Part shown: positions 17,368 through 26,698 of the stretch, in pieces | How positions within the stretch are numbered: position 1 is the stretch's first letter | Layout of the letters: every line of letters starts with the position of its first letter | Source: JADZAA01 sp039810485 | Lineage (GTDB): Bacteria; Bacteroidota; Ignavibacteria; Kapaibacteriales; UBA961 | NCBI GenBank assembly: GCA_039810485.1 | Contig: JBDHXA010000012.1 | Coordinates: 1-44,637 of the forward strand | DNA: 44,637 nt | Direction of reading: 5' to 3' | The notes under the pieces: generated by a model | Told to the model about the DNA's origin: nothing | Seen by the model: only the letters and a program-made list of their open reading frames with translations | The model's database searches: none | Position numbers and translations under genes: made by a program

Positions 17368-20300
17368 TTACTTTTCTATAACAAGACGCTGATTGGCAAT
17401 CTTCGTAGGCGTTCTCAATATTGCAGTATAGACGCCATTTGCAAGCTTCTCGGTTGGAACGACAATTTCACGAGTAGAATCATCTGACAAGGAAGCAATA
17501 TACCATTGCTCTTCGTACACTTTGCGGCCTTGCATATTTACAATTTCTAAGGAATGCTCTCCGATTTCAGCAGTATATGCTTCGATAATTTGATTGTTTG
17601 TTGTCGGATTAGGCAGAGCGGCCAAGCCAAAAGCTTTTATACTGTCATCACTAAGCAATCGCTTCCCACCCCTTTCGCATATAATCAATTTCAAATGTCC
17701 GTTAATTAATGAATCAACTCGCGCTACCGTTCCTCCTGTCCAATGAAACTGCACCCAGCGAAGTGAATCTTGCTCTATGCTGCCAAGCAATGCTATACCT
17801 TTCACTTCGGCTATTGTTGTTTCAGGCGCTGAATTTGAGAAATTGCTGCCGGTTATGCTTATTGTTCGTTGTCTTGTCGCAGGATTTACACTGCTTTGCA
17901 TAGAGCCGCCTACCACGGAGATTGGCATAAACAAACGCTCATCAATAGTAAATTCTGCAAGAAACGAAGAGTTCGACATTGTTACATTCGATGGATTCAT
18001 GCGAAGTTTTATTGGAATACTGTAATCAGTGCTTATAGGATCAACCGTTTCATCAATAGGCAAAATTATAACTGAGCGGTACGTTGGCAAACCAGTTCCT
18101 ACAACCGTGATTTTTCTTAAATCGTCGCATGGCTGTGTTTGCATCAGCGTCAATGTATCAATATAAGTGGTTGGAGCATCGGGATTAAATGATATTGTCA
18201 GCGTTATGGTTTCGCCGCTTGCAAGCTTGATTGGTCTTGGACGCGGCGGATCTGGCGTTGCAATAAATGGCAGGGTGCCCGATGCCCAAAAAATACGGTC
18301 AATCATAATTTCTTGACTGCCAATATTAGTTATTGTAAGACGCTGCTGCGCCGTTGTAAGCATCTCGACATTTCCGAATACGACATTCCCTGGAGCGGCA
18401 AGCAATACCGTCTCTCTCTCGCCGCGAAGTTGAGTTCTGAACTCGCGTGTAACGCCGTTAATAAACGCTGTTGTAATCACTTCGGCTGATTTGACGCCGT
18501 CAGTTGAATTTGACGGATCAAACCGGATATGGCGGATAAAAAGTTCTCCAGGATTTAAAGCAATTGAAAAATTCACAGGATTTTCGAAAGAAAAAGAAGA
18601 AGCGTCAGCTCCGCTAATTCGCATGCCTACAATCAGCAGAGGCGCCTCGCCAGAGCTGGCGAACACTATGGAGTCGAGCACATTTTTACAAGAAGGAATT
18701 TTCCCGAAATCAAGATAATTGCTAAATGCAAGAGATGCCTCAATTCCGGTAATTTCAACAACAACCTTTTGCGTATCAGCGCATGGCTGCGCAAATATTA
18801 CGAGCAATGTGTCGCGTATTATGCCCGCTTGGTCTGCCGTAATTTTTACATTAAACGATGCTGTTGCATTCTGAATTAGCGTTGCAGACTGAGGCTGTAC
18901 AATAGAGCGAGCAGAGCGAATAGCGACAATAGAAGCCGGTAATACTCCATTATTCTGAATAGGAAAACTTATATCCACAGATTGAGGGATAGGCACATTC
19001 CCGGCATTTAGAATTGTTTGCGGCATATTGATCTGCAAAGTTTCCTTCAGCCCAGACAGCGGAATGTCAATGCGCGGTTGTTTTGAGTCATCTGTAGGAA
19101 TTGACAAAATTGCAGTGTTTAATCCTGCAATTCCCGATTGGGCCGCAAATCGCACTACATAACTTACCGATTCGCCCTGATGCAGCACACGAGGAGTTGC
19201 GGGCTGCGAAATGATGGAAAATGCATAGTAATTCTGCCCTGTAATAATTGCTTGTTCCGTCAAAGTGGCATCGGCTGCGCCAAAATTAGTCAGAGTTAAA
19301 GTGTCGTCTTTTATATCGCAATGAGCCACAGAGCCAAAAACAAACGAAGAAGACGAAGTGCGAATATCTGATGTAATTCCTTGTCCTGCAAATAGCAGAC
19401 GAGCAGTGTCCGGGCAAGTATTAGCCAGCGTCAAAGATCGAATATCCAAAAAAGCTGTGTCGAATGCCTCGCCGGTTGGAGTATATTCAACTTGAATTTT
19501 TACTATTCCTCCCGGAGGAATAGTTCGAGATGATGGCTGAATTGAAACTATACGGAATGGAGGCGGCAGCGATGGCGGGAAATTTGCAAGTTCGGCAGAT
19601 GCGTTGCCGTTGTTTTTTAGTTCAACCTCTAAAGTTTTTGTTGTGCCTGCTCGCACACGCGAGAATTGACCTGTGCCGGTAAAATCTAATTGTGTTTCTA
19701 TTCCTTCGCCTATGAGAATGAGCGTATCGGCAAAATTACATTCGTCAAGAGTAACTATCATTCGAGCTGTCATTATCCCTCGCGAACGAGCGGCATAGCC
19801 AACGCTGTAATCAATTCCGGCCCCTATATTTGCTGCGGGCGGTCCAGCCAAGCCAACAGAAAAATGCACATTATCGGAAATTGCAACTTTATTAGCCGCA
19901 ACGGTTTTAGTCGACCGATTTTGTAGCGTTGTCATGGTAATAGAAGATTCGCCTATGCATAGTTTGCCAAAATCAATTGTATCAATAACTTTTGCTTGAC
20001 CTCGATCAAGGAATTGAGTGAATAAAGTATCGCGCGAAGAAAGAATTTCGATTGACCAAGGACTTTTTCCTTTTTCAGGATCATTGTTTGTAAGTATTAG
20101 CGAATCTGAAAAAACCAAGCGATTTGAAGTTGCAGGAGGTTTGAATTGCACGATAATATTTTTTGAAGATTGAGGAGCAATTCTCAAGGGGAATGAAGGG
20201 GAAACAACGCTGAAACCTTGATCTCCCTTTAGCCAAGTCGGAGGATTGATAATTAAATCAGCTGCTCCATCGTTTTTCACTTCCAACGTATCGTAAGATT

Positions 20301-22182
20301 CGGCATTTGGGCAAACGACTTTAGGCGCGATGCTGCTACGTTGCGAGGCAATTATCGGCTGATCGGCAATTATGATAATATTTGCGGCCGACTGCGACAT
20401 TACCAAATCCGGCTCCATTAAGTAATTGCGCGTGTCTGGCGTTAGCAGACGCTGTGCCGCAACTATATAATAGCGCGAATCGCGAAAAATGCGCGGATCG
20501 TTTAAGTCAATAGGAAGAAACCATTTGTTTTGATAGCCGGCTATTGTGCTATCTACAATAGTCCAAGGGCCAAATTCAGGTTTAATAAAAATGACAACCG
20601 GAAGCCCGTTTCCACTGCCGCGCAGTGTGAAAATTCTCTTTACAACTGACTGCGTATCGGTAGTTGGCCCCTGAAAAGTAGTGCCGTCGGGACGTATTCC
20701 CACTTGCGGTTGCATGAGTTCGCAATCATATCTGAATCGTCCGTGACCGCCATGCGGAGAAGTATTTGACGGGGAGGCATAGCCGCCGCCGCGTACATCA
20801 GCAGTCCAAGCCCCGATGCTAAGCTTGGATTGAATGCCTATATAGCCGCCCGATCCGCTACCGCCACGAGTGCCTTGGTCTTCGCCTAAACCGCCAATAG
20901 AAGAAAAATTAATATTTGATATTGAGCGCGCAGCCACACGCATTGCTCCGCCTCCTCCGCCGCCCGCGCCAGCGCAGCCTCCATTTACTTCCTGAGGATT
21001 TCCGCTGGCTCCGCCAGAGCCGCCTGCAATAGGCACAACGCAATTATTGCCATGCTTTTTACCTCCATTATTTCGAGTTGGGCTGTCGCCGTCGGCACCA
21101 TAGCCGCCGCCTCCGCCTTGCTCAGTTTGACTTTGTCCCGTTCCGCCGCCATAACCGCCAACAATTGTATTTTGATTGACGCCATTCCATCCGGTTCCTG
21201 ACAAACCAAATGGATGCCCCGTTCCGCCTCCGCCGTTTTCTACGCTGTTAGGCTGCGCTTCGCCACCAAACACTCCATTTAGCGATCTTCCTCCAATATC
21301 TTGCGATGATAGCGGAGCGCCTGAGCCGATGCCTGAGGATTTATAAACATTATTTCTGTCGAATGGCGGAGGCACGCCTTTATTATTTCTGCCGCCTCTT
21401 GCGCCGCCGGTATAACCGTCGCCGCCATTGCTGCCATCAGATCCGCCACCAAAAAGATTAGCATCGCAAGGCCGTCCAGCGCCGCCGCCTCCGCCGGGAC
21501 CGCCATTCATGCCATTGCCGTTAGTTTGTATTGTTGTTGCTCCGGGGCTTTCTATTGATCCCTGAGCCAATAATGTAAAAGGCAAATATCCTTGATTTCC
21601 CTGACTATACGGATCGCAGTCCGCTACACTTACGCTGTAAATGCCGGTAGCCAACATCATGCTATCAACCAGCATGGCACCGCGTCGTGAGCGTTTGCCT
21701 AAAGAGCCGGCGCCTAATACACGTTCGGAACTGCTGCGTTTATCGCCAAAATGATATGGTTTTATAATATAAAAAGTGTCTACATTGGAGCGAACACCAT
21801 TGACAACAACTTCTATAGGAATGCGAAATGCAGGCGATAATTGCTCCCAATCATCAGAATTAGGCGGAAACGGAAGTGTGGGGCGCACAAAAATCTGAGT
21901 AGATATCAGCTTGCCACGCCAGCTTATAACCAAAGGGCCAATAATGATTTTTGAGGAGTCATTCGGATTAACCAAGCGTAGTTGAACGTTCGATCCAAGA
22001 TTGTTAAGCGAAAATCCATCGTCGCCAAAATTGCCGTCTGCATTAAATGGCGCATATACTTCAATATATGTGTTCATATTGGGCGCGCCAATATCAGGAA
22101 GGATATAGGAAATAACCGGCTGCGCATTAACACCTGCACACCATCCTAAAAAGAGAGCGAAAATCGGAATGTATCGCTTCAT
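17368..22182 (-). CDS. Giant secreted protein: Gly-rich region, HYDIN-type choice-of-anchor D repeats, T9SS C-terminal domain
   Basis: 1604 residues from ATG at 22182, preferred over an in-frame start at 22212 because MKRYIPIFALFLGWCAGVNA is a signal peptide and GGGGGTGG precedes it. Order of parts: an Ig/IPT-like start (PVISYILPDIGAPNMNTYIE); a region with a repeat-rich, strongly Gly/Asn/Ser-biased composition at about residues 217-474 (PGGGGGAGRP, GGGGGYGADG, GAGGGGGGAMRVAARSIS); then a long series of ~100-residue beta-sandwich repeats of the HYDIN/ASPM/SPD-2 choice-of-anchor D type, each with a phrase such as IAPQSSKNIIVQFKP or LASGETITLTISFNPDAPTT. It ends in a T9SS domain with LAALPNPTTNNQIIEAY and LANGVYTAILRT. 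Exported by T9SS and probably cell-surface or matrix associated. A -7 box lies at 22238-22245. Confidence 0.85.
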   Translation of the reverse strand: MKRYIPIFALFLGWCAGVNAQPVISYILPDIGAPNMNTYIEVYAPFNADGNFGDDGFSLNNLGSNVQLRLVNPNDSSKIIIGPLVISWRGKLISTQIFVRPTLPFPPNSDDWEQLSPAFRIPIEVVVNGVRSNVDTFYIIKPYHFGDKRSSSERVLGAGSLGKRSRRGAMLVDSMMLATGIYSVSVADCDPYSQGNQGYLPFTLLAQGSIESPGATTIQTNGNGMNGGPGGGGGAGRPCDANLFGGGSDGSNGGDGYTGGARGGRNNKGVPPPFDRNNVYKSSGIGSGAPLSSQDIGGRSLNGVFGGEAQPNSVENGGGGTGHPFGLSGTGWNGVNQNTIVGGYGGGTGQSQTEQGGGGGYGADGDSPTRNNGGKKHGNNCVVPIAGGSGGASGNPQEVNGGCAGAGGGGGGAMRVAARSISNINFSSIGGLGEDQGTRGGSGSGGYIGIQSKLSIGAWTADVRGGGYASPSNTSPHGGHGRFRYDCELMQPQVGIRPDGTTFQGPTTDTQSVVKRIFTLRGSGNGLPVVIFIKPEFGPWTIVDSTIAGYQNKWFLPIDLNDPRIFRDSRYYIVAAQRLLTPDTRNYLMEPDLVMSQSAANIIIIADQPIIASQRSSIAPKVVCPNAESYDTLEVKNDGAADLIINPPTWLKGDQGFSVVSPSFPLRIAPQSSKNIIVQFKPPATSNRLVFSDSLILTNNDPEKGKSPWSIEILSSRDTLFTQFLDRGQAKVIDTIDFGKLCIGESSITMTTLQNRSTKTVAANKVAISDNVHFSVGLAGPPAANIGAGIDYSVGYAARSRGIMTARMIVTLDECNFADTLILIGEGIETQLDFTGTGQFSRVRAGTTKTLEVELKNNGNASAELANFPPSLPPPFRIVSIQPSSRTIPPGGIVKIQVEYTPTGEAFDTAFLDIRSLTLANTCPDTARLLFAGQGITSDIRTSSSSFVFGSVAHCDIKDDTLTLTNFGAADATLTEQAIITGQNYYAFSIISQPATPRVLHQGESVSYVVRFAAQSGIAGLNTAILSIPTDDSKQPRIDIPLSGLKETLQINMPQTILNAGNVPIPQSVDISFPIQNNGVLPASIVAIRSARSIVQPQSATLIQNATASFNVKITADQAGIIRDTLLVIFAQPCADTQKVVVEITGIEASLAFSNYLDFGKIPSCKNVLDSIVFASSGEAPLLIVGMRISGADASSFSFENPVNFSIALNPGELFIRHIRFDPSNSTDGVKSAEVITTAFINGVTREFRTQLRGERETVLLAAPGNVVFGNVEMLTTAQQRLTITNIGSQEIMIDRIFWASGTLPFIATPDPPRPRPIKLASGETITLTISFNPDAPTTYIDTLTLMQTQPCDDLRKITVVGTGLPTYRSVIILPIDETVDPISTDYSIPIKLRMNPSNVTMSNSSFLAEFTIDERLFMPISVVGGSMQSSVNPATRQRTISITGSNFSNSAPETTIAEVKGIALLGSIEQDSLRWVQFHWTGGTVARVDSLINGHLKLIICERGGKRLLSDDSIKAFGLAALPNPTTNNQIIEAYTAEIGEHSLEIVNMQGRKVYEEQWYIASLSDDSTREIVVPTEKLANGVYTAILRTPTKIANQRLVIEK

Positions 22183-22237
22183 AAAGCCACCCCCAAAAAA
22201 AGAGATTGCCACGCAATTTTACTTATGCACCTATTAC

Positions 22238-22245
22238 CAAAGATA
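22238..22245 (-). promoter_or_regulatory. -7 box for the giant secreted gene
   Basis: On the minus strand this reads TATCTTTG, an exact TAnnTTTG box, about 55 bases upstream of the ATG at 22182. No convincing -33 box at the usual spacing. Confidence 0.45.
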
Positions 22246-22450
22246 GACAAAATTACAATAGTTTTATTTCAGATTATCATAAATAATCTTAGAAAATAAG
22301 CATATCTCTCAACTTTCGCAGAACTATATTGAGACTGAAAAGACCGCAGAATGTGACATCGTAAATTTTATTACGCCGATTGTTGTAGAAGATGACAGCC
22401 AATATCAATACTTGCGACATGATAGCGCAACACGACTCAATCATTATTTG

Positions 22451-22458
22451 TAATTTTG
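22451..22458 (+). promoter_or_regulatory. -7 box for the transaldolase gene
   Basis: TAATTTTG matches TAnnTTTG and lies 36 bases before the ATG at 22495. The start also has a GAGGA Shine-Dalgarno-like site near 22484. No good -33 box is seen. Confidence 0.35.
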
Positions 22459-22494
22459 CTAAAATATTTAATTACTATTTCTCTGAGGATAACA

Positions 22495-23181
22495 ATGGAA
22501 CTTTATGTAGATAGCGCAAATATTCAAGAAATCCGCGATGCGGCATCTATCGGCATTATAAGCGGAGTTACAACAAATCCATCATTATTAGCCAAAGAAG
22601 ATCCGTCTGTAGATGTGAGAAGCAGAATACTTGAAATCCATGAAATTGTCGGCGGTCATCTGTCTGTTGAAGTTGTATCAACCGATGCGGACGGAATACT
22701 TCGCGAAGCTGATGACATATTAACATGGTTTCCAGACGCCACTATTAAAATTCCAATGATACCTGCTGGGCTTGCAGCAGTTAAGGAATTATCGCGTCAG
22801 GAAATCCCAACAAATGTTACGTTGGTTTTCAGCCCAACTCAAGCGCTTGCAGCCAATAATGCAGGAGCTACTTATGTTAGCGTGTTTTTAGGACGTCTTG
22901 ATGATATTTCAACCGATGGAATACAAGTTGTGCAAGAAGTATGTGAAATTTGGGATGCTCAAGGTTTGGAATCACTTATTATAGCCGCCTCGATTCGTCA
23001 TCCTTTGCACATTGTGGAATGTGCAAAAGCAGGAGCAGACATTGCAACTGTTCCGTATAAAGTATTGATGCAGTCATTAAAGCACCCACTTACAGATGCC
23101 GGCTTGCAGATTTTCTTGAATGATCACAAGAATATGCTGACTGCGAAACAACAATTAGCCGATAAACTTCTGCGCAATTGA
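22495..23181 (+). CDS. fsa: Transaldolase / fructose-6-phosphate aldolase, FSA/TalC type
   Basis: 228 residues from ATG at 22495, chosen for the MELYVDSANIQEIRDA opening and a GAGGA site just upstream; the frame is open 13 codons further. This is the usual short (about 215-230 residue) class of transaldolases. Landmarks are Asp6, TTNPS at residues 26-30, Lys85 in ATIKIPMI as the Schiff-base lysine, NVTLVFSPTQ (107-116), FLGRLDD (131-137) and AASIRHP (164-170). Members either transfer dihydroxyacetone units between sedoheptulose-7-P and glyceraldehyde-3-P (pentose phosphate pathway) or cleave fructose-6-P; sequence alone does not separate these well, and transaldolase is the likelier cellular role. 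It is flanked by unrelated minus-strand genes, so it is monocistronic. Confidence 0.93.
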   Translation: MELYVDSANIQEIRDAASIGIISGVTTNPSLLAKEDPSVDVRSRILEIHEIVGGHLSVEVVSTDADGILREADDILTWFPDATIKIPMIPAGLAAVKELSRQEIPTNVTLVFSPTQALAANNAGATYVSVFLGRLDDISTDGIQVVQEVCEIWDAQGLESLIIAASIRHPLHIVECAKAGADIATVPYKVLMQSLKHPLTDAGLQIFLNDHKNMLTAKQQLADKLLRN

Positions 23182-23403
23182 TTCGAAAAGTCATTAAAAA
23201 TATGCTTGCGTTTTGCAGTTTGCCGTAGTTAGAGAGATAGATCTCATTCAGCGGCAGTTGCTTTTAATTTGGGATATTCAGCGTCAAATTCAGCACGATT
23301 GCAAAAAGTATGACTACAATTTCCTCATTATCTGAAAAGACGCTAAAAATTCTGCTAGTTTGCAATTTATCCGGCTAATTCAGCACTGAAGTGAAACACT
23401 TTT

Positions 23404-24969
23404 CTAATCATCTTTGCCGATTGAGCGCATTGCGGAGCTTGCACCGCGAGCATCAGTAGCGCGGCAACGGAAGATAAAGGGAGCATCGAGATTTTGTTGC
23501 GTTACTTCAAATACTTGAGTGTGAGCGAGTGATTTTGCATCGGTACGAAAATTGCCATAAAGCTCACGAACACGAGCATTACCTTCTGCAATGAGCAGCG
23601 AAGCGCGGTTTTCTTTCCCATTCCATAATCCAAATGACCTTGTAGAAATTTGCACTGTCCCGCTTTTCTGCCGTGAAATTCCTAGAATCTCAGGAGGCGG
23701 AAAATTCTCAATGCGAATGGCAATGCGATCGCCTATTTGCCTGCCGCCTGCAATTCTTGCCAGAGTCAGAACTTTTCCTGTATCGCGAATGTCGGGAGTA
23801 AAGTCGAAGGCAGCACCCTGCGGACTGGAAATGCGCTCAATCGCTCCGTCATAAAGAATAGCTTTTGCATCTGCGCCAGTCAATAATGGAATATTGGGCT
23901 GTATCGAATATGTTATTCCGGGGTTCATAGTGCGGCTGACAACCGCCGGCGCAAGCGGCTGCGGTTGAATGGAAAACTCGACTGCGGCTGTGCGCCCATC
24001 GGCCGCGCGCTCGGCTGTCATGCTGATTTTCATTACTCCGAAAGAAGGTGCAAGGCCGCGTACCGTTATTTCATTCCCTCGAATTTCGGATATTTCCGCG
24101 CTTCCTCCAATGTCTGCGTTAGAACGCTCTATTTTAATGCTTGGCGTTCGCTTCAGGTCGGCGCTCGATTGAATACCTGTTATAAATATTTTGTTTGTCC
24201 ATGGATGCAGAGCTATAGTTCCGACTGACGGCGAAAATGGGCTGATGGAAAAATCGCCTAGTTGCTGACGAACAACTTGCAGAACTTGCTGCGGTGATTG
24301 CGGCTGAGTGGTGATGGAAGGTAAAATTTGCTGGGCAATAGAGGGAGTTGAATTATCAGAGCCAGAAGGCAATAAGGCTGTCTGTGAGTTTTGCGATTCA
24401 TTAACGTTGATAATATTTATGGCAAATTGAGTTTCTGCGGTTAATCGTGTTCCGGCATCGTCTATCATATGTTTAAGTGCAAAATTACCGGCCGGAGCAG
24501 TAGGTGTGGCTGTTGCAATTACGCGTACTGAATATGTTCGGCTTCCGGTTCCTCCGATTGCGTGCGGCTTCCAAACAAATAGAGCAGCACGCAAATCGTC
24601 GCGTTGTTCGATGCGAAACATAGGAGCCGATGAAGCACTGTCGGATGTCAGGCGCAGAGTTTGTCCGAGCGAAGGATCTTCGATAAGAAATTGATACCGA
24701 ATATTATGGACATTGCCGGTAAATACAATGAGATTCGAAGTGTCCACGGCAATAATTTTCACACCGCTCTGGTCTGAAGCGAATCGAGCGGAAATTACCG
24801 TCTTTTCCGGTTGCAACGTAAATGATTGTTGAAATATCTCGGCAAGAATTTCTTTGGAATCTGGCGTTTTCTGGCGTTTGTCGGGCATGAGCAGTATAAG
24901 CGCCGTTAAATAGAGAATAAAGTATAACTCGATAGAACGACGGCGTTTATATGCTCGGCGCTGTTTCAT
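23404..24969 (-). CDS. Single-pass membrane protein with beta-rich periplasmic domains, possibly GldM-like
   Basis: 521 residues. A basic cytoplasmic tail (MKQRRAYKRRRS) is followed by one membrane segment at about residues 13-29 (ELYFILYLTALILLM) and a long extracytoplasmic part. That part has a helical start (SKEILAEIFQQSF), an Ig-like domain with the phrase AALFVWKPHAIGGTGSRTYS, a low-complexity linker, and at least two more beta domains. The last begins ENFPPPEILGISRQKSG and ends in TDARGASSAM. It lies 15 bases after a two-TM protein. Topology, order and size match the T9SS/gliding motor pair GldL-GldM, in which GldM has one N-terminal helix and four periplasmic domains. Sequence similarity is not evident to the eye, so this is a structural-context inference. 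A stand-alone cadherin-like envelope protein is the alternative. Confidence 0.7.
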   Translation of the reverse strand: MKQRRAYKRRRSIELYFILYLTALILLMPDKRQKTPDSKEILAEIFQQSFTLQPEKTVISARFASDQSGVKIIAVDTSNLIVFTGNVHNIRYQFLIEDPSLGQTLRLTSDSASSAPMFRIEQRDDLRAALFVWKPHAIGGTGSRTYSVRVIATATPTAPAGNFALKHMIDDAGTRLTAETQFAINIINVNESQNSQTALLPSGSDNSTPSIAQQILPSITTQPQSPQQVLQVVRQQLGDFSISPFSPSVGTIALHPWTNKIFITGIQSSADLKRTPSIKIERSNADIGGSAEISEIRGNEITVRGLAPSFGVMKISMTAERAADGRTAAVEFSIQPQPLAPAVVSRTMNPGITYSIQPNIPLLTGADAKAILYDGAIERISSPQGAAFDFTPDIRDTGKVLTLARIAGGRQIGDRIAIRIENFPPPEILGISRQKSGTVQISTRSFGLWNGKENRASLLIAEGNARVRELYGNFRTDAKSLAHTQVFEVTQQNLDAPFIFRCRATDARGASSAMRSIGKDD

Positions 24970-24984
24970 TGATTACCTCTGGTT

Positions 24985-25770
24985 CTATTCTGCTGAATTT
25001 GTTGCAGCAGTCACAATACGCTGTAATTCTCGGCGCACGGACGCTTCGATTTCTTCGCGATGAAGCGAGCGGGCGCTTTCGTTAAGCTCGACAAGAGTAT
25101 TGCGAAAAGCGGCTAAAGCTATGGTAATGTCGTTCATAGCTGCAAGCATTTGCGGATTTGGCGCAACTGCCAAGGCGGTGGATTCTGCTGTTTCGCGCAC
25201 GGCAGCCGTTAATTTCTCTTGTTGCGATGTCAACGACTCAAGTTTCTCTGTTATGGTCTCCAATCGCATTCCGGAAGTGGCATAGTCGCCGGCTATTTCT
25301 CCTATTTCGCGCACTAATTCATTTTCAACTGAAGATTCGGTCTCAGGATCTGTTTCCTCTTCCGAAGGCGAGAAAAACATTACGACAAACATCATAACAA
25401 GCATTAGTGATTCAAGAATAACGCTTGCAACTAAATAATCGTCGGGAATCGTATCAAAAACTCGCCTCAGTCCGACCACCAGAAGCAAGATTGCAGCGCC
25501 AAAATAGACAAACGAGCTAATAACCGAAAAGTAAAAACGATTGATAATTTCTTGCATCCATAGCGAACATCCGGATATTACACCTAACGGGTGCTGCACG
25601 GTAATTTCACGATTTGTATATCGAAATATCTCGCGCTCGCGAACACATACTCTTAGGCATAGCATCATTGCAGAAAACGATCCAATCCTACGTTCATACC
25701 GCATTTCTCTGTACATAGCGCGCAAAATTGCACGGCCTTCAAGGGTGGCTAAAGTGGAGAGCTGTTTCAT
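24985..25770 (-). CDS. Two-TM membrane protein with cytoplasmic coiled coil, possibly GldL-like
   Basis: 261 residues from ATG at 25770. The longer frame from 25830 is rejected because a -7 box (25809-25816) would place the transcription start downstream of it. A ~75-residue basic N-terminal region precedes two close membrane segments (FYFSVISSFVYFGAAILLLV and VASVILESLMLVMMFVVMFF). The second carries a buried glutamate and ends SPSEEE. A predicted coiled coil (EKLESLTSQQEKLTAAV and following) completes the protein. GldL, the proton-channel half of the GldLM motor, has two N-terminal helices, an essential glutamate in a helix and a cytoplasmic coiled coil, so the layout fits; the N-terminal extension does not. 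It is followed at 15 bases by the GldM-like gene. The identity is inferred from topology and order only. Confidence 0.65.
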   Translation of the reverse strand: MKQLSTLATLEGRAILRAMYREMRYERRIGSFSAMMLCLRVCVREREIFRYTNREITVQHPLGVISGCSLWMQEIINRFYFSVISSFVYFGAAILLLVVGLRRVFDTIPDDYLVASVILESLMLVMMFVVMFFSPSEEETDPETESSVENELVREIGEIAGDYATSGMRLETITEKLESLTSQQEKLTAAVRETAESTALAVAPNPQMLAAMNDITIALAAFRNTLVELNESARSLHREEIEASVRRELQRIVTAATNSAE

Positions 25771-25808
25771 AAAGCGATTGATGCGCTTAGAAATTAATTG
25801 ATTTGATG

Positions 25809-25816
25809 CAAAAATA
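25809..25816 (-). promoter_or_regulatory. -7 box for the GldL/GldM-like pair
   Basis: Minus-strand TATTTTTG matches TAnnTTTG, placed so that transcription would begin near 25802, about 32 bases before the ATG at 25770. The -33 region is not convincing. Confidence 0.4.
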
Positions 25817-25897
25817 CAGTAAAATAGCAATTTGCATTAAGAGAGTGCAATGCAAAGAAGACCGATGAAAAAAGTGCAATGCTCATTAACAAACAAA

Positions 25898-26530
25898 CTA
25901 AAACCGCGCCGACGGACAAATATTAGCCAATATACAAATAGTGCAACGCGGTCTTCTGGCAATGCATACCTCACGCCCGTGAGCGATGAGCATATCGGTT
26001 AATTCAGTCCATTTTTCTTTTGGTGTAAGTGCGATGAGATCTCTTTCTATCTTTTCTGCATTTTTTGTGTTGACAAAGCCTAGTAAGCCGGCCACTCTTG
26101 TAACATGTGTATCAACCACAATGCCGGCCGGTTCGCCAAAACAATGACCAATAACTACATTGGCTGTTTTGCGTCCAACTCCGGGCAACTTTGTCAATTC
26201 TTCGATTGTACGTGGTACAATGCCATTGTAAGAATCAATCAGCATCTGACAGCAGCCGCGAATATTTTTTGCTTTATTGTGATAAAAACCGGTGGAAAAT
26301 ATATCATGCTCGAGCTCTTCGGCATCAACGTTTAGAAAATCTTGCGGAACCCGATATTTTTCGAATAATGAACGAGTTACGATATTGACGCGCTCGTCGG
26401 TGCATTGCGCTGAGAGAATGGTGGCAATAAGGAGTTCAAACGCAGATCTATGAATTAGCGCTGTATCAACAGCAGGATATGCTGCTGTAAGGCGTTCCAA
26501 AACAATGGTCATTCTTTCATATTCATTCAT
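25898..26530 (-). CDS. nth: Endonuclease III, DNA glycosylase/AP lyase
   Basis: 210 residues from ATG at 26530, close to the 211 of the E. coli enzyme; an in-frame TTG at 26557 would add nine residues without support. The helix-hairpin-helix LPGVGRKTANVV holds the Schiff-base lysine (Lys121), and Asp140 in VVDTHVTRV is the catalytic aspartate. The C-terminus has the [4Fe-4S] motif Cys189-x6-Cys196-x2-Cys199-x5-Cys205. The enzyme removes oxidised pyrimidines and cleaves the resulting AP site in base excision repair. All key residues are present and the length is normal. It lies between the GldL/GldM-like pair and the PorE-like gene on the same strand. Confidence 0.96.
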   Translation of the reverse strand: MNEYERMTIVLERLTAAYPAVDTALIHRSAFELLIATILSAQCTDERVNIVTRSLFEKYRVPQDFLNVDAEELEHDIFSTGFYHNKAKNIRGCCQMLIDSYNGIVPRTIEELTKLPGVGRKTANVVIGHCFGEPAGIVVDTHVTRVAGLLGFVNTKNAEKIERDLIALTPKEKWTELTDMLIAHGREVCIARRPRCTICILANICPSARF

Positions 26531-26698
26531 AGGAATTTTAACCGAATTGCGCGGCAAATGTGAACGTGATAGATCTGGCTACATGCTTTCCTATTGTCAG
26601 CTGGCTTTGACAACAAATGCAAAAAATATAAAACGATAGTGAAAAATCAGAATTTATAAATAAATGCAAGTTATTTATGCTAAGTTCTTAGAAATAAA

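Noticed and set aside
25771..25830. Longer start of the GldL-like gene at 25830
   Set aside because: A -7 box at 25809-25816 would put the transcription start downstream of that codon, and the added residues look like untranslated leader.
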